Below the pieces are notes generated by a model. It was not told where the DNA came from. It did not search any database and saw only the letters and a program-made list of their open reading frames with translations. DNA of 64,000 nt from Polytrichum commune (lineage: Eukaryota > Streptophyta > Polytrichopsida > Polytrichales > Polytrichaceae): positions 1,362,001-1,426,000 of the forward strand of contig OX485806.1 of the NCBI GenBank assembly GCA_950295325.1. Reading direction: 5' to 3'. This document shows, piece by piece, positions 57,586-64,000 of this stretch. Position 1 is the first letter of the stretch; each line of letters opens with the position of its first letter. Made by a program: the position numbers and the translations under genes.

Positions 57586-58385
57586 CGTGAGCCCAAGATT
57601 GTACCCACATTAAGACTTAACCGTAAAACCCTGTTAAAACCTTAATATTGTATTTTCGGGAGTAGTCAAAAAGATAAGAAACGCGAAGGGTCAAAAGTCT
57701 TGATTGGATTAAGTAAAATGATGAATAAGAGTTAGGAAGGGCAATAAACCTTAGAGGATTAAAGGGGAGTAAAGATAAGTGGTTAAATGTGAGTCTAGGG
57801 GGAGAAAAAATCAAGTGAAGGAGTGGGAAAGTGGAGCCTAAAAGGGGAGAGGCCAAGGGAAAAGGTCTCAACCCGTTTTTTCTCTCGGGCGGCCCGAAAG
57901 ATGCCGGGCAACCCGGGAAAAAAAAAAGTTGGAGGGGTTTCGAGAGGTAGGAGGTAGGGAGCCTCATTATGCATGTAGGAGAGTGGGAGAGAGGAGGAGA
58001 GGGGCGAAGCCCTGCAAAAATGCATGGAGAAGGTAAGTGAGGGCGAAGCCCTGCTCTGTGGGGATTGAGGGAGAGGAGTTGAAGGGAGACAAGGAGAGTA
58101 GGGTGCGGAAGCTCCACTGGAATGGAGAGAACGGGCTGAGGGATAGAAGGGTGTGCCTCACGCCGCAAAGCGGGATTCAATTGGAGTAAGCACTTAGGAC
58201 AAGGAGTGAAGGATGAGGGAAAGAATACTCAGGTAGGGTACCCAAGCAGCGGACAGGGAGGCTTGCATGATCAGACGGTTGGTCGAGAGGAGCGTGGCCG
58301 AGAACTGGCAATGGGGAATGCGGCTTGTGGTTGCACCCAGCAGGGAAGCTTAATACCTAAAACAGATGAGGCATGAGAAGGCGCC
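57586..58385 (+). mobile_element. Truncated LTR copy, 5' part
   Basis: Starts CGTGAGCCCAAGATTGTACCC, matching the LTR 5' end TGTGAGCCCAAAATGGTGCCC with first-base decay. Similar G-rich downstream layout. No matching 3' end or duplication was found, so it is called a fragment. The minus-strand frame of 187 codons at 57617-58180 is Pro/Leu/Ser-rich low complexity and probably not a gene. Confidence 0.5.
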
Positions 58386-59446
58386 TATGAGCCCAAAATG
58401 GTTGCTCATATTTGTTTTATGCTTAGGATTTACTCAAAGTTGCATTTGACATCGTTATTGAAACTACAAAAAGTATTAAAAAGAGTGAGGCTTGGTGTGG
58501 AATTATGTTTTAGGCTTTAGGTTTGGGTGGGGTGGTTAATTAAATGATTAGTGGCATTAAGGGGTTGGTTGAATTAAGTTGATAGTATGTGTGTTAAGTA
58601 AGGGGAAGGGCCTCGGGGTTTAAGTGTTTGAATTAGGACCTATCGTGTTGGTTTAGGGGGTGAGGGTTTAGTGGGTAAGATGAGGTCCTACTAAGTAGGA
58701 GAGAGGTGAGGGGTTAAGCCCTCTTGGTTTTTGTGTGTGTGTCTCTCTTTTGTGTGTGCAGCGGGGGTTCTAGTTAGGATCGGAGCTCTCTCTTGAATTT
58801 TGAGAGACGAGGCTCAAGGAGCTGAGATTCAAGGCCGAAGACTAAGCTGATGCGGCGAGCGGCATTAAGTAGCTGAGATTCAAGGCCGAAGGCTAAGCTG
58901 ATTCGGCCAGCAGCTTAGGTAGCTAAGATTTCAAGGCCGAAGGCTAAGCTGATGCGGCCAGCAGCCTAGGTAGCTGAGATTTCAAGGCCGAAGGCTAAGC
59001 TGATGCGGCCAATGGCATTAAGGAGCTGAGATTTAAGGCCGAAGGAAGCCTGATTACACACTAGTTGCCACGTTGAAGTAAGGTGGGGATGGTAGTGGCA
59101 TCCACCTTGCGACACAATGTAGGCTAGTTAGTTAGGAGTAGCTAATGGGGTTAGCCTAAGTAATTAGTTGATAAGTAAGTAGCAAGAACCCACCATGCTA
59201 GGTGGTGGCATTAAGTATTCATTAGACGTGTGGGTTTTACGAGTGGGTGGATTACGGGGGTGACATTAGAGAATAACGTTCTTCAACGCTTGTATCCTCG
59301 CCATGGAATAAATCGGTGTGCCAAAGTTGATGGGAGATGTAATGGATTTTAACGACGTTGGGAAGAGGGAGTTATTTGAACATGAATGTGATCCCCATTC
59401 CCTCACCCGGACTAGGACGCATAAGGGTGGGTGGTTTGGCCTCACA
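58386..59446 (+). mobile_element. Solo LTR-like copy, older
   Basis: From TATGAGCCCAAAATGGTTGC to GGTTTGGCCTCACA. The 3' 60 bp closely match other copies (CGGACTAGGACGCATAAGGG). Flanking 5-mers GCGCC and TAGCC match at only three of five bases, so the duplication is decayed or the ends were rearranged. Contains a 60-bp tandem repeat; the peptide ORF is absent. Confidence 0.7.
58805..59050. repeat. About 58-bp minisatellite in LTR
   Basis: Four to five copies of a unit with AGCTGAGATTCAAGGCCGAA, GGCTAAGCTGATGCGGCC and a GCAGC/GGCATTA tail. Confidence 0.85.
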
Positions 59447-59760
59447 TAGCCAGAGAATGCGAGGCGGTCGCCAAGGGTAGTAGTGCACGACTCACGAGAT
59501 CTGACCACCACGGCCAGTACGGCTGTAAGGTAGGAAGAGGCGGAGAAGGGGTGACCGGGGGTGCTACTTGGGTGCGAACCGAAGAGCGGATGGCAGGGTA
59601 CCGAGCTGTGTGAGGCACCGACGCCGTACCAAGGCCGAGGAGTGGAAGGGTGCGAACAACACCCTCGGAACCGCGACACCTCTCATTATAATCGTGAGGA
59701 ATCGGGTGGAATCCTGGTTCTGGGTGGATCGCGGTGTATCTTGAGGCGTAATTCTAGAAC
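59447..59760. other. GC-rich spacer between two LTR copies
   Basis: About 310 bp. The composition differs from the surroundings (higher GC). Possibly interior sequence of the retroelement or former host DNA; nothing recognised. Confidence 0.3.
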
Positions 59761-59903
59761 TGTCACCAAAAAGCCTCCACCCTTCAATTTCGTCCTAGCC
59801 CGAATGGAGAAGTTTATAATGACATGTAGAGATTTCTCTATTTGTAACACAATGTATGATTCCAATCTATCGTTGGAATATACGCAACTTAGCCAAGTCT
59901 ATA

Positions 59904-60098
59904 CTATGTCTTCTTACACTCCTTAATTTCGGGTAATGTCACATCCTTGTATTTCTCTAAAGTCCACCCGGCCGCTTTGGCCACGCATGCCTTCAAAGAT
60001 ATCCCTCGTGTGAATCGAGTCTTCACCGTTGATTCCACACTACTGCACGAACCTTCGCTTGTTGATTCCATGAAGCACATAAGTTTAAGTATTAACAA
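59904..60098 (-). CDS. LTR-encoded small peptide (64 aa)
   Basis: Intact ORF, 143 bp from the LTR 3' end. After a Ser/Glu-rich stretch (MESTSEGSCSSVEST) it carries RGISLKACVAKAAGWTLE and a Lys/Glu-rich tail. Aligns with the 47808 copy from MES/MET through the core without gaps near the core. The true start is either the first Met or the internal MESTSE. Confidence 0.6.
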   Translation of the reverse strand: MLILKLMCFMESTSEGSCSSVESTVKTRFTRGISLKACVAKAAGWTLEKYKDVTLPEIKECKKT

Positions 60099-60270
60099 AT
60101 ACTTGTGTAACTTATGGTGGCCTCTCCTTTACAGGCCTTCACATTCCATTACTAAGTTCAACCTCAATGGTCAATCACCAATACATTCAAAAGTTACACA
60201 CCCCTTCCTACCTAATGAATCCAACACTTTAAGTCTAAACATCATAAATCAAAAACTATAAGAGTGTGTC

Positions 60271-60731
60271 ACTAGTTTTTGGAAGTTTGGACATAGTCTC
60301 GGTTTTTTGGCTCTCAAAAATTCATATGAAGTCCAAAAAATGAGTTCTTGGTATCCATGGATAGGTAATGAAGTTCTCTACATGAATATGCAATAATATT
60401 TCTACTTCCACAAAGTATATGGTCGCAATTCTACGCTGTTCTATTTGAATCTGCACTTTTTTCACTAGTTTTTGGGAGTTTGGACATAGTCTCGGTTTTT
60501 TGGCTCTCAAAAATTCATATGAAGTCTAACAAAATGAGTTCTTGGAATCCATGGATAGGTAATGAAGTCCTCTACATGAGTATGCAATAATATTTCTACT
60601 GCCAAAAAGTATATGGTCGCAATTCTACGCTGTTCCCTTTGAAGCTACATTTTTTCACTAGTTTTTGGAAGTTTGGATATAGTCTCGGTTTTTTGGCTCT
60701 CAAAAATTCATATGAAGTCCAACAAAACTAA
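60271..60731. repeat. 192-bp tandem repeat in LTR
   Basis: Units begin CACTAGTTTTTGG at 60271, 60463 and 60656 (spacing 192 and 193 bp); two full copies and a partial third, with few differences, so recent. Confidence 0.9.
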
Positions 60732-61364
60732 ATGCTCCAATAAGAGACTTTGCACATCCGCATAAGTATAAGGCTAATCAATGTAAATCCAAGTATTCAA
60801 ACAAAGCCATAAATTGAACTTTAAATCATTCACGCCCAACTATTACTAACAAGAAGTCAAGCCCTCTTCAAGGCCAACTAGCCTTGGCTCCTAACCTTAC
60901 ATCCATGCACACACACGTGCTCCTATCTTGCTTCCCACGCACCCACACTTATAACACGTGGAGTGCCAATGAGCACGAAGGAAAGAGATGATGAGTGAGG
61001 GTAGAATGAGGGATTATATAGTGAGTTTGAGGGGGTGAGCACCCTCAAGGCTCACGATAAGCCCTCGAGATTTCCTCCTATTTTGTAGGCTCTAATCCTA
61101 TCTCCTAAGCCTTCCTCCCTCAAATGATCAACAAGGATCCTAATCAAACATTTAACTAACCTTGGTTTTCTACCTACCACACTTTACCAAGGTTTGTCCT
61201 TCTCCTACTTAAATCCACTCCACAAAAGCCTAATGCTTCAAACTAAGCTTTCTTCAAGCTTCACTCTTTTTATATTTTTGTGAATAATCATAAATCACCA
61301 AAACACCACTTGTAATGTTTTACAAGTGTTAACAACCAATGTGGGCATCAATTTTGGGCTCACA

Positions 61365-61518
61365 CTTGTGAAGGATTTTCCAAGGTGGGCTGATGGGTGG
61401 AGTACGGGAAAATAAGTCACTCCTCAGAAGCGGCGTGAGAATTCATCTCAACAAGAGTCTAGCGAAGCTGGTGAATCTGGATCTATCATTGAAAAATCCC
61501 TTGAGGTCGATGATATGG
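61365..61518 (+). pseudogene. 5' part of NAM-associated-like ORF
   Basis: From about 61416 the frame reads PQKRRENSSQQESSEAGESG and EKSLEVDDM, then continues in frame across the solo LTR into the ORF at 63288. TAA at 61413-61415 is in frame upstream, so the earlier part was already lost or an intron boundary lies here. Confidence 0.5.
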
Positions 61519-62262
61519 TGTGAGCCCAAAATGGTGCCCACATGTGGTGATTAATTCTTCAAAACCAATTTTAGTTTGACTTTGATGTGTTATGATTATT
61601 CACAAAACATAAAAAGAATGAAGTGTGCTGTGGATTTAAGTTTAGGCATTAGAATGTGTTGTGTAGTTATTTCAAGGTTTGATTTCAATAAAAGGATGCC
61701 TTGATTATGTGAGTAGGGGGTAAGGTGAAGCAAGGTGAGCTCCGCGGGTTAAATGCCCACTTTTGGATCCACCTTGGTAGTTTAGGAAGGAGGAAGCTTG
61801 GTGGATGGGGATTAGTCCCTACTTTGGAGGAGAGGGTTAAAAGATTGTGATTGGAGGTGCTAATCCTCTCACCCTATCCTCAACCTCCTCTCCCTCTCTC
61901 CCTCTTTGCTACTTAAGGTGTTTTTTTCTCTCATTTGCCTCTCTCTCCATCAAGCGCTCTCAAGGGAGGAAGCTCTAAGAGCTTGAGCCACGTGTGTGGG
62001 ACATTAGTTTTTAGTGAAGTTAATTAGTCAAGCTCTCTCTCTCAAGGCCTCCCAAGGGAGGGAGCTCTAGAGTTTAAGTTTGGATGTAGTGATTAGGTGG
62101 TAGTTAGTTAAAGTAGTGTGTTAGATTAGCTCATGAATTAGGAGCAAAGAAAGGAAAAGAAAAAAAAGAAAAAAAAAGAAAAGATTTAAAAAAAAGAAAT
62201 ATTTGATTAGTGAATTAGAGGGGTTGTATTAAGGGTAGCTAGTAGCTGGATTTACTATACAA

Positions 62263-62750
62263 TTACTAGGATTGGGTGAGCTTAGTTGCTGGAACCCAGC
62301 TGCGACTGGGTGAGCTTAGTTGTTGGAACCCAGCTGCGACTGGGAGATTAGCTGCGACTAGGAGATTGGCTGTTGGATTAACTGCGACTGGGTGAGCTTA
62401 GTTGCTGGAACCCAGCTGCAACTGGGAGATTAGCTGCTGGACTAACTGCGACTGGGTGAGCTTAGTTGCTCGAACCCAGCTGTGACTGGGAGATTAGTTG
62501 CTGGACTAGCTGCGACTGGGAGATTGGTTGCTGGACTAGCTGCGACTGGGAGATTAGCTGTTGGACTAGCTGCAACTGGGAGATTAGTTGCTGGAACCCA
62601 ACTGCGACTGGGAGATTAGCTGTTGGACTAGCTGCGACTGGGTGAGCTTAGTTGCTGGAACCCAGCTGCGACTGGGAGGTTGGCTGCTGGACTAGCTGCG
62701 ACTGTGTGAGCTTAGTTGCTGGAACCCAGCTGCGACTGGGTGATTAGCTG
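62263..62750. repeat. Expanded minisatellite in LTR
   Basis: About 15 units mixing two related types: GGAGATTAGCTGCTGGACTA plus GCTGCGACTG (about 30 bp), and TGAGCTTAGTTGCTGGAACC plus CAGCTGCGACTGGG (about 34 bp). The sister copy at 775-880 has only about three. Confidence 0.9.
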
Positions 62751-62991
62751 CTAATTAGATGGTTGGCATGTTTAGCAAGTTAATGTTAAAGTTGTGTAGA
62801 GGGAACCACTAAACCACCCTATAGGGTGGTGGACCAATCGTAGACTAAAATAGTTCTTAGACAAGTGTTAAGCTTAATAAGGTAGGCAAGGGTTTGGAAG
62901 TCTCATGTGATTTAATGTAACATTTGACTATAGAGTAAAGTGTTTTTCAACACTTGCACCTATCGTTCAAAATAACTCATTTGCATTATTA

Positions 62992-63156
62992 ATGGAGAAT
63001 GTGAAGGACTCTTGCAATGACAAGAGAGACGGGGTGAAGATCAAAAGAATGAGGGGGATGTCCGTAAGGGCATGTGCGGCTAAAGCCGCGGGTTGGACTC
63101 TTGAGAAAGCCAACTCTAGCACAAGCCAAGAGGCCAACATTAATAAAGTACAATGA
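62992..63156 (+). CDS. LTR-encoded small peptide (54 aa)
   Basis: Intact 54-codon ORF from ATG to TGA, ending 130 bp from the LTR 3' end, as in the sister LTR (363-527). Reads MENVKDSCNDKRDG, then a Lys/Arg-rich link, the core RGMSVRACAAKAAGWTLE, and an Asn/Ser/Gln tail. Against the 47808 copy the 16-codon core shows six synonymous and three conservative changes. The minus-strand 80-codon frame over it is the shadow. Function unknown. Confidence 0.6.
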   Translation: MENVKDSCNDKRDGVKIKRMRGMSVRACAAKAAGWTLEKANSSTSQEANINKVQ

Positions 63157-63287
63157 GTAAGACAATACATGTTCATTTGGACATGAAAATTACCTTGCAC
63201 ATGGTTCAATGTTGTAATAGATAAATGTGATTCTCAAAGTCATCACCTGGACTAGGACGCTTAAGGGTGGTGGATTTGGCCTCACAT

Positions 63288-63770
63288 ATGGCAGGTGCAA
63301 GGGTACGCCCCTCTGGATGCAAGGCCGCCAAGGAGAAGCAAAGGAATGAAAAAATTAAAGAAGGAGCAGGCTATGCCCAGGCAGCCGCACAACAAATCAT
63401 GGCAGAGGCCACTGTCCGAAAGGTGGCACAGATGGAAGAGCATAACAACATCATGCTCATGACATTGCCCTCTAGAATCGACTCACCCGAAGCACAAGAG
63501 TACCTACGCCTCAGGCAAATAGAGGAGTTGAAAAAATTGAGAAAAAGGCTGGCAGAGGAAGAACGTTTGGAGCAGGAGGAGGAGGCGGAGAAAATCCGAG
63601 TCGCCGAACAGGCAAGGGCAGCGCGAGAGGCTGCCCTCAATGAGAGCCGGCAGCAGCTCTACCCCTCGCAGGAGTTCGGCCAGGAAGGCGATCAGTACGG
63701 AGACGACCAGGAGGACCAACAGTACCACGAAGATGAAGTCGGCTGGGTGCTTGGTCAATCTTCATCGTAG
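63288..63770 (+). pseudogene. NAM-associated-like protein, 3' part
   Basis: From the ATG in the duplication: RVRPSGCKAAKEKQRNEKIK, a helical Glu/Arg-rich region with EEHNNIMLM-like and RLRQIEELKKLRKRLAEEE segments, and an acidic Gln/Asp-rich tail to TAG at 63768-63770. The RPxGxKAAK signature and following coiled coil resemble plant NAM-associated/Harbinger-accessory (GST T3-like) proteins. With the LTR removed it joins the frame at 61416-61517. It is probably a transposon accessory gene. Confidence 0.55.
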
Positions 63771-64000
63771 AGGAAGCGTTCGAAATTTACTGATCACTCA
63801 CCTCACTTTACTGAGACTGTGCCACGATGGAATTTAGGGTGCAACCTGAATCTAGAGAGTGCAAATGAACATGAAATGGGACAGGCACATGTAGACACAG
63901 GAAAAGACAATGTTGACATAGGACTTTCAATCTTCAACCCTTACAAAGAGTGATAATCAACAAGGAGTGCAGGAAGAAGAAAATGACAACATGGGACTTG
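63771..64000 (+). other. Region 3' of the NAM-associated-like ORF
   Basis: No further gene seen to the window end. Confidence 0.35.

Larger units (their letters stand above)
59761..61364 (-). mobile_element. Solo LTR-like copy, inverse orientation
   Basis: The left end TGTCACCAAAAAGCCTCC is a diverged form of TGTGAGGCCAAA; the right end TTTTGGGCTCACA is intact. The flanking 5-mers do not match (AGAAC, CTTGT), so one end may be rearranged. Contains the sense-strand TATA motif (61010-61025), the conserved peptide ORF and a 192-bp tandem repeat. Confidence 0.75.
61519..63286 (+). mobile_element. Young solo LTR in NAM-associated-like ORF
   Basis: 1,768 bp from TGTGAGCCCAAAATGGTGCC to GGTGGATTTGGCCTCACA, with perfect 5-bp duplications TATGG (61514-61518 and 63287-63291). 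Near identical to 233-1634 apart from the expanded minisatellite. Holds the peptide ORF at 62992-63156. Confidence 0.95.

Noticed and set aside
57617-58180. 187-codon minus-strand frame
   Set aside because: Pro/Leu/Ser-rich low complexity opposite G-rich LTR sequence; no domain.
73-63286. LTR-family ends read as DNA-transposon TIRs
   Set aside because: The 12-bp inverted ends allow it, but 5-bp duplications, TG...CA ends and a conserved TATA box fit LTRs better. Not fully excluded.
1-64000. tRNA, rRNA and snRNA genes
   Set aside because: No recognisable cloverleaf or conserved rRNA/snRNA blocks were noticed by eye; a dedicated scan was not possible.

Overview
This looks like nuclear DNA of a land plant, most likely a moss or another bryophyte. 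The single large intact gene joins an N-terminal four-helix-type domain, a protein kinase, an NB-ARC domain and a leucine-rich repeat. Kinase-NBS-LRR receptors of this kind are the class described from mosses. Other support is spliceosomal introns, a plant-type exocyst gene relic and typical plant transposons. The species cannot be named from this window. Most of the 64 kb is transposon sequence at several nesting levels.

Layout. 1-3.3 kb: a solo LTR nested inside an older solo LTR of the same family. 3.3-23 kb: AT-rich gene-poor DNA with a decayed Ty3/Gypsy pol region (minus strand, about 9.9-12.8 kb), several PIF/Harbinger-type MITEs with 3-bp target duplications, a hAT-like MITE with an 8-bp duplication, a Harbinger transposase relic (14.8-15.5 kb) and several tandem repeats. 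24.0-32.2 kb: the receptor gene, three coding exons with phase-0 introns and about 2,475 codons. Its last exon carries 28 complete 48-residue LRR doublets in perfect 144-bp register. The array continues past the stop codon as decayed copies to about 33 kb. 33.1-34.9 kb: a spliced but broken EXO84-like exocyst pseudogene. 35.85-54.56 kb: an 18.7-kb CACTA (En/Spm) transposon with matching ends and a GGA target duplication. It carries a TNP2-type transposase (plus strand, broken), a Transposase_24-like gene (minus) and an FCP1-like phosphatase-fold gene (minus) that has lost catalytic residues. A 2.2-kb solo LTR sits inside a TNP2 exon. 54.6-57.6 kb: AT-rich DNA with no recognisable gene. 57.6-63.3 kb: more LTR copies of the same family, the last one inside an ORF resembling plant NAM-associated/Harbinger-accessory proteins.

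Two candidates for undescribed biology stand out. First, four of the LTR copies encode a short peptide with the core RGISLRACVAKAAGWTLE. Between copies its codons differ almost only at synonymous positions, so a protein encoded inside an LTR appears to have been under selection. Second, the receptor appears to fuse an MLKL/HeLo-like (DUF1221-like) module plus an apparently active kinase to an NLR with an exceptionally long, homogenised LRR array.

All family assignments come from reading motifs by eye; no database search was run.
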